From assembly GCA_032622095.1 (NCBI GenBank), contig CP136061.1, forward strand, positions 63,989,127 to 64,053,126: a stretch of 64,000 nucleotides of DNA. The letters are read 5' to 3'. Both the position numbers and the translations under genes were made by a program. This document shows positions 25,064 to 35,693 of this stretch, in pieces. This stretch comes from Siphonodentalium dalli (taxonomy: Eukaryota; Mollusca; Scaphopoda; Gadilida; Siphonodentaliidae). Under the pieces are notes generated by a model. The model did not search any database and was not told where the DNA came from. It worked only from the letters and a program-made list of their open reading frames with translations. How positions within the stretch are numbered: position 1 is the stretch's first letter; every line of letters starts with the position of its first letter.

Positions 25064-25476
25064 TGTTAAGGTATGTTATAGTATACAGTAGTTTATTCTC
25101 ATCGCATGACGGCTATCTATACACACTCCCAGATTCCGACTTTCTCACATCAATTATACTCCAGCATATACTCTGTAGGTACGGCCCATTCATTGCAGGA
25201 AAAGTCATTCAAACTCAGTTGTGCAGCATGCTTACTCCAAGTCCAACACCTTCCTTCTTCACACACATTTTCTCCTATCAGTTATAACTTACACGTGCAA
25301 ACAACTTGGGTCAATGACGGTCATAATGCTATCGTATATCATTCATTCTATGTCATATACTAGGTTACAATCTCACGGGTACCCACTTATATATCCAAGA
25401 AATTGAAAAATGATTACAAAAATTAAATGTATAACTGATTACAAAGAATGTGAGGATACATTATAGCTGATTACAA
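25064..25476 (-). repeat. Probable 3' LTR of a Gypsy-type retrotransposon
   Basis: Read on the minus strand this 413-bp stretch starts tgtaatcagc and ends ccttaaca (TG...CA). It contains gagaataaac, a polyadenylation-like signal, about 35 bp before its end. It directly follows the integrase remnant at 25500-25830 in the expected order. No second LTR or target duplication was identified, and a clear purine tract before it is lacking. Confidence 0.45.
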
Positions 25477-25499
25477 GATCAATTGTGTTGTTTATATCT

Positions 25500-25830
25500 G
25501 GTGCTTGACACCAAACGACCGCTTCTGGTATGACTCAAAAGTACCACTATCAAGGTTTCTATCAGAGTCTCTTCCATTCTTATCAGACTCACTTCCTCCG
25601 TTGTTGAGAATGGTATTTTTTGAAGATGCCTGCGGTTTCATCTTAGAATTCCTTGGTGTGTTTTAACAAGATAACTCCTACTAGGTGTCTCTGGTGTGGC
25701 ATCATCACTAATTATACCCGGCTCGCTCCAGTGTTTATCTTTCACAGTGCGTATTCGAACATGATCACCTGAATGTGGGGTGCCGATCGAGTTAAACTGT
25801 TAAATAACTTTCATTGGCACAGACTCAGTC
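25500..25830 (-). pseudogene. Gypsy-type integrase C-terminal fragment
   Basis: The minus strand reads GDHVRIRTVKDKHW, then SRSYLVKTHQGIL, a stop where an arginine is usual, and NRRHLQK. GDxVRxR...(P)RSYxVxTxxGxxxRRNRRHL is the characteristic end of Ty3/Gypsy integrases. The frame contains a TAA shortly before GDHV and the TGA noted, so it is dead. Orientation and position fit the LTR at 25064-25476. Confidence 0.75.
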
Positions 25831-26352
25831 TTAAAAATATATATACGCTACGAATATATGACTCACGAGTCATGATGTGATCAAGTTCGATTTGGACGGG
25901 TGCAGAGTATAAAATATTTGTTTCATTAGCTCATTTTCGTCTGTACTGGACAAATTAAATGGGTGGACGGCGTTCCCCGACGAAAAAGGTGGGGGGACGG
26001 CGTTCCCCCGCAATTCATCACTGCATGTCATGTTTGCAATCATCAAATGATAGCATTTCTAAATTCTACCGTGAAGTTGATGCTCTTTACGAGAATAGAA
26101 CCATGAACATAATTCTGACACTTGTCAGATATTAATCCCTGTCTGAAATTAATAATGACACTACCGACTATTAGTACTACTACTGTCATATTAAGTAACA
26201 AATTAACAACTATTATTATACATGAAACAGTTCCATTCTGATATTGATAAACTGTAGACAACTTCAAGCGTCGACTAACACAGCTGGTTCAAAAATATGT
26301 GACAGTATTGAAACATAAAACACAAAGTATTATGTGAAAGCATGTTGTTCAT
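25831..26352. other. No gene recognised
   Basis: AT-rich; a short duplicated gacggcgttccccg motif lies near 25967 and 25993. Nothing else is identifiable. Confidence 0.55.
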
Positions 26353-26760
26353 AACATTATGATAGATATGAGCGTCAGTAGCGAGGGAAATATTGAAAGG
26401 AAATTCCGCTAGATGAAATGCCACGAGTATAATAACATTCGCACGAAAGTAGGAAACTTCTGGTAACGAACCACATGGCAGTTATGGTCTGACCAATTCT
26501 ATCATACCTGATAGGCTCTATAATAATTCCATAGATGTATTTCTCACAATAATCTTAACATTATGATATATACGATCATCAGTAGCGAGGGAATTATTGA
26601 AAGAAAATTCTGCTAGTTGAAACGCCACGAGTATAATAACATTCGCACGAATTTAGGAGACTTCGGGTAGTAAACCACGTGGCATTTACGGTCTGACCAA
26701 TTCTATCATACCTTATAGGCTCTATAATAATTCCATAGATGTATTTCTCACAATAATCAA
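26353..26760. repeat. Two tandem copies of a 204-bp unit
   Basis: Copies 26353-26556 and 26557-26760 both start aacattatgata and end atttctcacaataatc, with roughly one difference in ten bases. No similar unit was seen elsewhere in the window. Confidence 0.93.
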
Positions 26761-26761
26761 T

Positions 26762-27208
26762 GTGCGTCGTAAGTCATTGAAACGATGGCCGTTCTATGGC
26801 GAATTGGTCAATTGTTGTTGTCATGGTCAATTCCAAGATGCAATAATATCGGCTTTTTCGAAAACACGGAACAAGTGTATGTTTGAAGCGAAACGGTCCA
26901 TGAATTCTAAACCAATAATTATAAAAACGAATGAGGAGGCAACCAGAAAGATATATTGTATCGACAAATTGAATTTGTTGAGTTGCTGTAAAACTCGAAA
27001 TTCAGAAAGATACTCCCTTAGACATCTTGTTGGTTACACAGTAGGAATAAAACTGAAGAATCCCATCGCGTACAGCCGGTTATATTGGGACAGTTCATGC
27101 GTGACTAATCTGGGCAAGCACAATAAATGTCGGGAGGCGACCAAAAAGTTACCCCCTTTCCCACTGTGGTTTACAAAGCAGGACATAGATCCAAATAGTT
27201 CAGTGTGA
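26762..27208 (+). CDS. Unrecognised 148-residue frame
   Basis: This open frame starts 2 bp after the 204-bp tandem repeat. The product would be basic, with several Cys (NCCCHGQF, LLSCCKTR) and an aromatic C-terminal stretch (LPPFPLWFTKQD). No domain, signal peptide or splice context is recognised. It is longer than expected by chance in AT-rich DNA but could be part of a decayed element together with the GC-rich block that follows. Confidence 0.25.
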   Translation: MRRKSLKRWPFYGELVNCCCHGQFQDAIISAFSKTRNKCMFEAKRSMNSKPIIIKTNEEATRKIYCIDKLNLLSCCKTRNSERYSLRHLVGYTVGIKLKNPIAYSRLYWDSSCVTNLGKHNKCREATKKLPPFPLWFTKQDIDPNSSV

Positions 27209-27352
27209 AAGGCTTCCTTTAGCGGAAAAATGCAGAAAACAGACAGTGTGTATGACAATGGTATAACAAAGACAAGAGACAAATTTCACTGCAAAATATT
27301 TTGTTTCTGGATTCACTGTAAATGTTTTCCGAGGCGAGCTGTCAGATGTGGT

Positions 27353-28204
27353 CCTGCATGCTCCATGGTGCACCTCAAAATCGAAGGACTGACCCCACAT
27401 TGGCGGCACTCTTGGATGGGAATAGCGAACATGCATGCATGGAATGGACCAGCATGGAATGCTTCCGAATCCATGAGATGTAGTGACAACACAGCCTCAT
27501 CTCCTGGAGGCAATGTCCATCCAAGAAATGGAGAAGAAAGGCAAGTATCCTGACTAGGTCGCCTGGTTCTTCGAGGAACAAATTCCGGTGCCTCGGTATT
27601 TACTTTATAAGCGTGTGTAGGTTCTGGCTAAGGAGCCAAAGAAGGCCATTAACTGGAAGGCCAAGGCCACACTGGAGGTGGAGAAAAGAAAGCAGGTGTA
27701 TAACAGGGATAAAAGTTTTGCCCAAAACCTGGAGGGACAGAAGCCGGAAAAGAGTCCCAAACTGAGGGCAGGTCGAAGCCTGTGCAGTAAATTACCCTGG
27801 AATGCAGGCGGTGACAGTTTACACATGTCTTCCTATTTGAGAGGAACGACCATGTGTCTATAGTACTGGGGCTTTCCAGCCATGGCAAGAGACTGGCGTG
27901 TGCAGCGACAGGACAAACCCAGGACAATCTGAAGGCATTTCTCAAAGGGAGACAGCCACAGAACTTCCATACAATGCCCCTTTCTGCAATAGAAGTGGAG
28001 GCTGCAACTATGAACATAGAGGAGGCATGACCAGTCTCCAAACTTCTGGACACATGGGCCATATGGAGGGGGCATCAAGAGAGAGTCACATCAGAGGGGA
28101 AAGCGGAGGCTGCTTCCTTCGTAGGGCCACCAGAGAAGCTACTCTAGTCCCGGGCTTAAAATCTTGACGAGAAACTGAATCTTCATTCTCAGTTTTCTTT
28201 CTCG
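27353..28204 (+). pseudogene. Decayed mobile-element coding block of unknown type
   Basis: The base composition is richer in G and C than the flanks. The plus strand gives peptide fragments that read as real protein: VAWFFEEQIPVPRYLLYKRV, then KEPKKAINWKAKATLEVEKR, then FLKGRQPQNFHTMPLSAIEV, separated by stops (27555-27557, 27618-27620 and others) and frame changes. It ends at a hairpin (28167-28204: acgagaaactga paired with tcagttttctttctcgt). A gag-like protein of a retroelement is possible; a tyrosine-recombinase type would suit the hairpin, but I do not recognise the protein. Confidence 0.4.
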
Positions 28205-29523
28205 TAAAATCAGACGATTTGCTGCAGAAATGCTATAAAATGATTCTCGCATATTTTATCCACTAGCAAATGGGAAAAATACCTGTGTAAACAACAATAG
28301 AGACAAGAAGCACATGAAATTTTAGTCAACTATGGATGACATTGAACAGCAAATTTTTATGGATTTTAAGACCTGAGTCCAGAAGGAAGGCAGCCACCTG
28401 GGGCAGATACAGTTGTCGAAATTGGTCTTGGCAATAAGCAATGTCGAGGGACTTAAGCACCCATGTGAACATGTGAAATGTAAATTGTCACAGAATTCAA
28501 CTTTTCGTGGGTCATGTTCCCTTATTTGACAAGTGTAATCCGAAATTCATCAAGTTAAAACCACGCATCGGAATCATGATACGAAATTTGTATTGCTGAA
28601 TAGACAACTGATTCGCTCTAAAAGTGGTGCGATTCTCAATTTTTTTTGGCCTGGTATGCAATCATCAAAACATGATTTATCAAAACAACACAATAAACAA
28701 TAGCCATAGATATTATTGTTGTTACTGGTAAAGGATTTATTTAAAAGGGAACAAGAGTCAACTAAAGCGACGTAGCTTTGGTGTGTAGCGCAGAAGGAAA
28801 AGGATAGATTGGCTTACCTCAGAGGCTTTTATAAGAATGAAGCATGAGGTCATATCTGGTTGACAAGTTCGCGTAAAATAAATGTACCGAAGATATCTCG
28901 TACAATTTCATTACCGACATTATGTTTAGCAAGAAATCGCCATCTGATTTTATATGTAAATTTTTCTGTGAAGAATGAAAGATTACCCAATAGTTCAGTG
29001 TCCAAGATATCTTTGACAGAGATCCAAGCAATCACAGCCTCTAAAAGACTACATATATACATGTATTATAGGTCAAAATGATTTACATTATAATTTTAAA
29101 CAATTAATTTACGGCCAGTTAATGGTCACATAACATTTGAATGTGACAAACTCCCATGACTTCTATATGGGCAAAATAATGACAACCAAACAACCATTGA
29201 ACTAAACTATAATTTTTCGTAATAGATAATCATTTATTGTACACAACAAACATTCACTCGGCTGTTTTATTTACAGGGCTTGCTTAATGCACATTCCTTT
29301 TTGTTACGCGACATTTTGCCTTTCCCTTTAACGTTAATTTGATTAGTAGTCAAGCTGGCCTGGTTTCAGAAATTTATCAAGATATTGTTGAATAAGTCTC
29401 ATGTACCAATAATAGACCAAGTCCATTGATATTTGTTTTAGTTATCACACTTATGACTTGAAAATTCATGAAAACTTAACTGTAAATCAATCTAAAATTT
29501 TCAGATTGAGCCATTTTTTTTAA
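28205..29523. other. No gene recognised; contains a dispersed repeat
   Basis: Contains the inverted copy (about 28975-29025) of the repeat at 3556-3610. A strong minus-strand donor-like site (ctctgag/gtaagcc) lies at 28815, but no convincing exon precedes it. No phosphatase catalytic motif is present. Confidence 0.5.
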
Positions 29524-29675
29524 CTGTTATATGTAAAATAGTGACAATACTGTATTTAAATGTGGTGTAGATGATATAGAATGAGACAAACCTTGAACTG
29601 CTATCTGTATAATAGAGACAATACTGCATTTAAATGTGGTGTAAATGATATAGAATGATACAAACCTTGAACTGG
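29524..29675. repeat. 75-bp tandem duplication spanning a splice donor
   Basis: Two copies with a 75-bp period (gacaatac at 29542 and 29617). Each contains gacaaaccttgaactg or gatacaaaccttgaactg, the minus-strand donor of the exon at 29666-29775, so the end of the exon and its donor are duplicated. Confidence 0.88.
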
Positions 29676-29775
29676 TCATCATAGTTTGATCGCACTGACA
29701 GATGCTTGACATACTCATTCAAACTGTCAATATTAATCTTCCCTTCATATTTATTCTGGTTTTTGAGCTCCAATA
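29666..29775 (-). CDS. Receptor-type tyrosine phosphatase-like gene: exon at the start of the phosphatase domain
   Basis: On the minus strand a ttgaaaaaatttcag acceptor is followed by 110 bp open in a single frame and a CAAG/gtttgt donor. The peptide includes KINIDSLNEYVKHLSVRSN and ends YDDQFK. This matches the segment that opens the catalytic domain of receptor tyrosine phosphatases (I-x-hydrophobic-x-x-hydrophobic-x-x-Y-V, then F-x-x-E-F/Y). Two bases complete the first codon; exit is phase 0. That does not match the upstream exon at 35274-35338 (exit leaves two bases), so at least one exon lies between or is lost. The catalytic exons should follow at lower coordinates but were not found. 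Confidence 0.65.
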
Positions 29776-29867
29776 CTGAAATTTTTTCAAAAATTACAAT
29801 TAAAAAATTATATGACGAGCAGCTTGCCGCAAACGAGAATAAACATTTGACTGTCACTCATCAAATA

Positions 29868-30193
29868 TTTTTCGGTATCCACTCAAACACTAATTTTTTT
29901 TTATTACACGCGTTTCAAACGAAATACATGTTCTCATAAACGCCTTCAATTGATGCACCAAAGCCAACAGCTGATATCTGTCCATTACTCAGTCTTACTT
30001 CACTGCCCACAACAGAGAAATATAGTTCCGATATTAATCCATTTATTTCCCTTTAAGTATGTCAGTATTCAACACAAAATAATTTTATCAAGAGGTCCAA
30101 GAAAATTTATTGGTTTAATTATGAACATCGGAAACGTTCATGTTAACCGTATGGCAAAATGCACTGGTTCCTACAGGAGCTAATTGTGTGAAG
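29868..30193. repeat. Direct repeat X, copy 1 (copy 2 at 33755-34105)
   Basis: The two copies are nearly identical from aatatttttcggtatccact to gctaattgtgtgaa, except for 23 extra bases in copy 2. Both give the same 77-codon frame (29950-30183 and 33862-34095), which has no recognisable domain and is not called as a gene. The copies bracket the inverted-repeat complex at 30194-33754. Confidence 0.93.
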
Positions 30194-30389
30194 TTTGTAT
30201 ATAAGATGGTGTATGTACATCCAACCAAAAGCCATTGACTGGAGGTAGCGACGTGTTCCACGCGGTGTCCGACACTATGCTATGAATTTGGATAGTCACT
30301 ATAAGCTAGTGTTTCATGTCTATTTTTATTCGCCGACTACTCATCAAAGACAGGCGATTTAATTAGATAAGTGGACATTTTATATGTCT

Positions 30390-30609
30390 GTTAACATGTA
30401 TTCCATGTGTATATAGTTTGTGCCACGTCGTGTGGAATTGTTGGATTTGCAAATTTCATGAAAGTTAACATGTATTCCATGTGTATATAGTTTGTGCCAC
30501 GTCGTGTGGAATTGTTGGATTTGCAAATTTCATGAAAGTTAACATGTATTCCATGTGTATATAGTTTGTGCCACGTCGTGTGGAATTGTTGGATTTGCAA
30601 ATTTCATGC
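30390..30609. repeat. Three exact tandem copies of a 74-bp unit
   Basis: Copies begin gttaacatgtattccatgtg at 30390, 30464 and 30538 and are essentially identical. The inverted arm at 32930-33000 has one unit, with one or two diverged ones before it (32761-32930). Confidence 0.95.
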
Positions 30610-31188
30610 AATCATTCTGTTGGATGGTTTGTAGTTTGTAGTTTCAACCTCTCCGCGTTCCCTGCCGATGTGAAGCCTGCATGTCGGGTCGCTTTAAGAT
30701 AGACCTCTATTTTTAACCAGTTTAAACTGGTTAATCTCCGAGGTTAGCCGATTGAATGCGAGTTGTGATAAGCAAAAAATCATGCTGGGTTGGTAATGTT
30801 ACCGAATAGCGCCCTCCCAAGTGCGGTATCCCTTTGTGGTTACTTCACATGTGCGAATGTTTCAAGTGTGAAAGTTTGATCCGTAATTAATCACTTGTTA
30901 GTGAATCGTTAGGACAATTGAAGTCTCTTTGTGTGAGAGGGTTATCGCTGTTGCGTCAAGAATTAATTGATCAATATGAATTAGCTTGTTTGATCAAAAT
31001 ATAACGTCTGTCAGTGTAGCAATTGAGGAAATTCTTGTTCCTGTATTTGAGAGTCGAACTCTGTGACCTTCTCACGGAGGCCCGGTTCCTTTACGTAACA
31101 GGTTGTGGCGTTCTGGTCTCGTCGGTATTAAAGACGCTTGGCATTTTTATGCGAAATTATCACCTCCCGGCCATTTTCCGGCAAAATA

Positions 31189-31410
31189 TTAACCTTTGAC
31201 TTCTAAGGAACGCAGCTTAGTTAGGCGTTTAGATTTGAATAAAGAGCATTTTTTCGACAATATTTCACCCAATTTACGGGTACGTCGGAAGACAAGACGT
31301 GGTGGTTCCTCAAATATTTCCTGCATTGAGGCTTCTTTAGAAAGAATTCCCCAGTTGTCCTTCAGGATATTACCAATTCTTTTGGCGCCTGGGTGGTATA
31401 TTGTGCACAT
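31189..31410 (-). pseudogene. Penelope-like reverse transcriptase, C-terminal fragment
   Basis: The 73-residue minus-strand frame reads YHPGAKRIGNILKDNWGIL, then IFEEPPRLVFRRTRKLGEIL. The pattern YHP...I..IL...W.IL...I....PPR..FRR.KNL..IL is typical of the region after the polymerase core in Penelope-like elements. No catalytic YxDD or GIY-YIG part is visible, so only a short relic remains. A related retroelement class with the same motif is possible. Confidence 0.5.
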
Positions 31411-31752
31411 TTAGGTTTGTATATAAGATGGTGTATGTAAATCCAACCGAAAGCCATTGACTGGAGGTAGCGTTGTGTTCCATGCGGTGTCCGACACTAT
31501 GCTATGAATTTGGATAGTCACTATAAGCTAGTGTTTCGTGTCTATTTTTATTCGCCGACTACTCATCAGGGACAGGCGATTAGGCAATGTAGGAACATGG
31601 GACACAGACCACTAGTCTGTTGGTGATTGTTGAGTATATTTCACAATCAAAAATTAAAAACGACTACTCATTAGGGCACCGCGTGGAACACATTGCTACC
31701 TCCAGTCAATGGCTTACGGTTGGATGTACATACACCATCTTATATACAAACC

Positions 31753-32300
31753 ACACTCAATGTGTCAGCCCTAGTAAAGTGCTGTTGTCAAGCCATTCTA
31801 GGTTGCATATAATATGCAAATACATAACAATTTCTGCATCTAAAATGCAACAAATAGGCATAAACTATGCTGGTTTAAACTATGACTGTCACATTACTAA
31901 CTCATTTGACTCAAAGTGCAAAACTTGGGTGTGATACGACCGACTGCTCTAATGAAATAAGCAGCACGATGGAATCTATAAATTCCGAGCTCAGAATACT
32001 CATTAAAGTGACATATCATATGCCGAATTATAAAATTGGCACATATCGTGCATGCCCAAAAATATTGGGTGCTTCAAAAATCAGGCCAACTACATTTAAA
32101 ATATGCATACTATGCCGATCTAAATTATCACGCGTTTCCTGATGAGATTCCGCGTTATCACTAGTATACTATAGTGAAAAAGTGAATCGAAACATATGCT
32201 CAATTTAAAATATGACCATCCGGGCAATGTAGGAACATGGGACACAGACCACTAGTCTCTTGGTGATTGTTGAGTATATTTCACAATCAAAAATTAAAAA
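31753..32300. repeat. Direct repeat Y, copy 1 (copy 2 at 33190-33760)
   Basis: Both copies run from cactcaatgtgtcagcccta to catgggacacagaccactag and the following attgttgagtatatttcaca. Copy 2 has small insertions (gtaaagacaggt and ggcctaga). A further copy of the end block lies at 31583-31650. Frames within (GLNYDCHITNSFDSKCKTWV) are identical between copies but short. Confidence 0.9.
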
Positions 32301-33189
32301 CAATAACCCGAAGAAGTCACATAAAACCTAAATAAATGTTTAAGCATTATTTAAACTTCGCCAAACTTCGAAATCCAAAACCTTGGACAGAGGCTAGACT
32401 GAAAACATATGTGCCAATTAATGGTAATCAATTCATTCTTGACGCTACAGTCAGAAATATGTCAGACTAAGATAAACAGCGAGTCAAATACGACACTAAA
32501 GAAGTGATTAATTTCTTATCCCAACATCAGTGGTATCAATTTCACACCACATATGTGGCATATATCGTCACGTGACCCAACCAACTTATGTTAGCTGGAC
32601 TAGACTGGGCACTAAAGCCATTGGACACGCCTTAAAGCGTGATTGACGGCTGAACTGCCACGTGCTGGCTTTATACTATACACAACTCAAAATATCGGAA
32701 TTTTTATCTTATAGCGACCAGGCAGTCTTCAGAGCGACATTGTACGCGGACAGTTTGAAGCTACAAACCATCCAACCTACCACAAACGGGACAAAGACGA
32801 ATATGGAATCCTATGAATTCCTGATATACAGAATGATTGCACGATACGTGCAAATCCAACATACCACAAACGTGGCAAAGACAAATATTGAATCCTATGC
32901 ATTCCGAAGATACAGACTGATTGCATGAAATTTGCAAATCCAACAATTCCACATGACGTGGCACAAACTATATACACATGGAATACATGTTAACAGACAT
33001 ATAAAATGTCGACTTATCTAATTAAATCGCCTGTCCCTGATGAGTAGTCGGCGATTAAAAATAGACACGAAACACTAGCTTATAGTGACTATCCAAATTC
33101 ATAGCATAGTGTCGGGCACCGCGTGGAACACATCGCTACCTCCAGACAATGGCTTACGGTTGGATGTACATACACCATCTTATATACAA

Positions 33190-33760
33190 AATTGACACTC
33201 AATGTGTCAGCCCTAGTAAAGCGCTGTTGTAAAGACAGGTCAAGCCATTCTAGGTTGCATATAATATGCAAATACATAACAATTTCTGCATCTAAAATGC
33301 AACAAATAGGCATAAACTATGCTGGTTTAAACTATGACTGTCACATTACTAACTCATTTGACTCAAAGTGCAAAACTTGGGTGTGATACGACCGACTGCT
33401 CTAATGAAATAAGCAGCACGATGGAATCTATAAATTCCGAGCTCAGAATACTCATTAAAGTGGCATATCATATGCCGAATTATAAAATTGGCACATATCG
33501 TACATTCCCAAAAATATTGGGTGCTTCTGGCCTAGAAAAATCAGGCCAACTACATTTAAAATAGGCATACTATGCCGATCTAAATTATCACGCGTTTCCT
33601 GATGAGATTCCGCGTTATCACTAGTATACTATAGTGAAAAAGTGAATCGAAACATATGCTCAATTTAAAATATGACCATCCGGGCAATGTAGGAACATGG
33701 GATACAGACCACTAGTCTGTTGGTGATTGTTGAGTATATTTCACAATCAAAAATTCAAAA
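33190..33760. repeat. Direct repeat Y, copy 2
   Basis: Second copy of 31753-32300, directly after the right arm of the inverted-repeat element, as copy 1 is directly after the nested arm at 31668-31752. Arm plus Y was therefore duplicated as one block. Confidence 0.9.
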
Positions 33761-34105
33761 ATATTTTTCGGTATCCACTCAAACACTGAATTTTTTTTAT
33801 TACACGCATTTCAAACGAAATTCAGCATTTACAAAATAAATTTTCTCATAAACGCCTTCAATTGATGCACCAAAGCCAACAGCTGATATCTGTCCATTAC
33901 TCAGTCTTACTTCACTGCCCACAACAGAGAAATATAGTTCCGATATTAATCCATTTATTTCCCTTTAAGTATGTCAGTATTCAACACAAAATAATTTTAT
34001 CAAGAGGTCCAAGAAAATTTATTGGTTTAATTATGAACATCGGAAACGTTCATGTTAACCGTATGGCAAAATGCACTGGTTCCTACAGGAGCTAATTGTG
34101 TGAAT
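33755..34105. repeat. Direct repeat X, copy 2, leading into the 60-bp minisatellite
   Basis: Matches 29868-30193. Its last bases (ggttcctacaggagctaatt) are also the beginning of the first 60-bp minisatellite unit, so the array grew from the end of this repeat. Confidence 0.93.
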
Positions 34106-34680
34106 GTGGAGGGTGTGTGATTATATAATAATGTACGGTATCCTATGGGAGCTAATTGTGTGAATGTGGAGGGTGTGTGATTATATAATAATGTACGGTA
34201 TCCTATGGGAGATAATTGTGTGAATGTGCAGGTTGTGTGATTATATAATAATGTACTGATTCATACGGGAGCTAATTATATGAATGTAGATGGTGTGTGA
34301 TTATATAATAATGCTCTGTATCCTACGGGAGCTAATTGTGTGAATGTGGAGGGTGTGTGATTATATAATAATGCACCAATTCCTACGGGAGCTAACTGTG
34401 TTAATGTTGAGGGTGTGTGATTATATAATAATGCACTGTATCCTACGGGAGCTAATTATATGAATGTAGATGGTGTGTGATTATATAATAATGTACTGAT
34501 TCATACGGGAGCTAATTGTATGAATGTAGATGGTGTGTGATTATATAATAATGTACTGATTCATACGGGAGCTAATTGTGTGAATGTGGAGGTTGTGTGA
34601 TTATATAATAATGTACTGATTCCTACGGGAGCTAATTGTATGAATGTAGATGGTGTGTGATTATATAATAATGCACTTTA
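34081..34680. repeat. 60-bp minisatellite, about 10 units
   Basis: Units follow the pattern tcctacgggagctaattgtg, then tgaatgtggagggtgtgtga, then ttatataataatgNactg, with exactly 60-bp spacing. Short satellites of the same unit are at 35128-35260 (two) and 36834-36922 (about one and a half). Confidence 0.96.
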
Positions 34681-34961
34681 TTCCACACCCATTGACGTGA
34701 GTCGCATGAATTCAACGGAATCCCAGCCATTGAATACATATTAGTGTATACCTCTAGTGGAATACAAGCCGGAACTATTCTTGTTGACGTTGCCTCCAAG
34801 AAAGATGACGTACATTACGTCGATCACCCGCTTCCGGTGATCCCCCGATAATATTACTGGTTATTTATCAGACTAAAATCACAATAAAGGTAGCTATATT
34901 AACAATGAAGGTGACATTCATGGATTGAACTTATCTGACTGAACGGTGTAGAATAAATACA

Positions 34962-35122
34962 GAACACAACTTGCATCATAATCTCGAATCTTTTATCGAA
35001 CTCGTTGCGGACGGCGCAAAGTTATATTTCGCTCGAGCTACGCTCTCACGAAATATATCCTTGCGCCATCCGCAACTCATTCGATAAAAGAGTCTCGATT
35101 AAGATGCGCGTTGTGTTCTGTC
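34962..35122. repeat. Hairpin element (MITE-like), about 160 bp
   Basis: The inverted arms pair tcttttatcgaactcgttgc with gcaactcattcgataaaaga, and ggcgcaaagttatatttcg with cgaaatatatccttgcgcc, around a ctcgag centre. Outer parts agaacacaac/gttgtgttct also pair. The 34860-34975 flank plus this hairpin resembles 49850-50060, where the hairpin is decayed. Confidence 0.88.
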
Positions 35123-35127
35123 TATGT

Positions 35128-35262
35128 ATCCTACGGGAGCTAATTGTGTGAATGTGGAGGGTGTGTGATTATATAATAATGTACTGATTCAAACCGGAGC
35201 TAATTGTATGAATGTGGAGATTGTGTGATTATATAATAATGTACTGAATCTTACGGGAGGGG
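35128..35262. repeat. 60-bp minisatellite, about two further units
   Basis: Two diverged units of the array at 34081-34680 resume on the far side of the hairpin, so the hairpin-containing segment interrupts the array. Confidence 0.85.
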
Positions 35263-35273
35263 CTTATTCTCAC

Positions 35274-35338
35274 TTTGCCGAGGAGCCTGCAGAAATATCA
35301 AATATCACTGGCAAAGGAGTCAGGGTCGCACCTATAGT
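35274..35338 (-). CDS. Receptor-type tyrosine phosphatase-like gene: candidate juxtamembrane exon
   Basis: A strong acceptor (gttttttaattaatacag) precedes 65 bp open in frame 0, ending at a GCAAA/gtgaga donor. The peptide is TIGATLTPLPVIFDISAGSS plus AK. Entry is phase 0 and exit leaves two bases. The exon at 35694-35782 leaves one base, so an unseen exon would be needed between them. Alternatively entry after one base leads quickly to a TGA, which would give a short-tailed isoform. Confidence 0.45.
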
Positions 35339-35693
35339 CTGTATTAATTAAAAAACGGTTTGCTTCCGAGATGTGTTTTTTCAGCATGCCGAATGAATGA
35401 ATTTAAAATGAGTAGTCGTCAGATGAGCGATTTTCATGTTCACTCAGTGAAATTATAATCTGCTGTTTGTAACAGATTCGTATTCATATTTAATATTTAA
35501 ACGTGGTATACATGTGTAGCAGGTATTTTGGTTTTGTTTGTAGTATAAATGAGATATCAGCTAAGTTATATTGTATATTGATCTTTGACATGCATAATGC
35601 TTCTCGAAACAATGTCGTCTTTTCCCCAACGCGTTGTCTACTCTAAACTGAGTGTGTGGAATCGATGCGACAAACCATCTCCTCAACACTCAC
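35339..35693. other. Presumed intron, no features
   Basis: AT-rich sequence between two candidate exons; nothing else recognised. Confidence 0.45.

Larger units (their letters stand above)
30194..33190. mobile_element. Inverted-repeat element with a second copy nested inside
   Basis: Outer inverted repeats of about 290 bp (30194-30480 and 32930-33190) start gtttgtatataagatggtgt. A second, shorter pair in the same relative orientation lies at 31413-31582 and 31668-31752. The outer left arm contains the 74-bp tandem unit. No transposase was seen; a Penelope-like fragment lies inside. It appears to be a non-autonomous element interrupted by, or duplicated with, another copy of itself. Confidence 0.78.

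Noticed and set aside
29868-34105. Repeat X copies as LTRs of a retrotransposon
   Set aside because: No TG...CA ends, no primer-binding site or purine tract, and the interior is inverted repeats.
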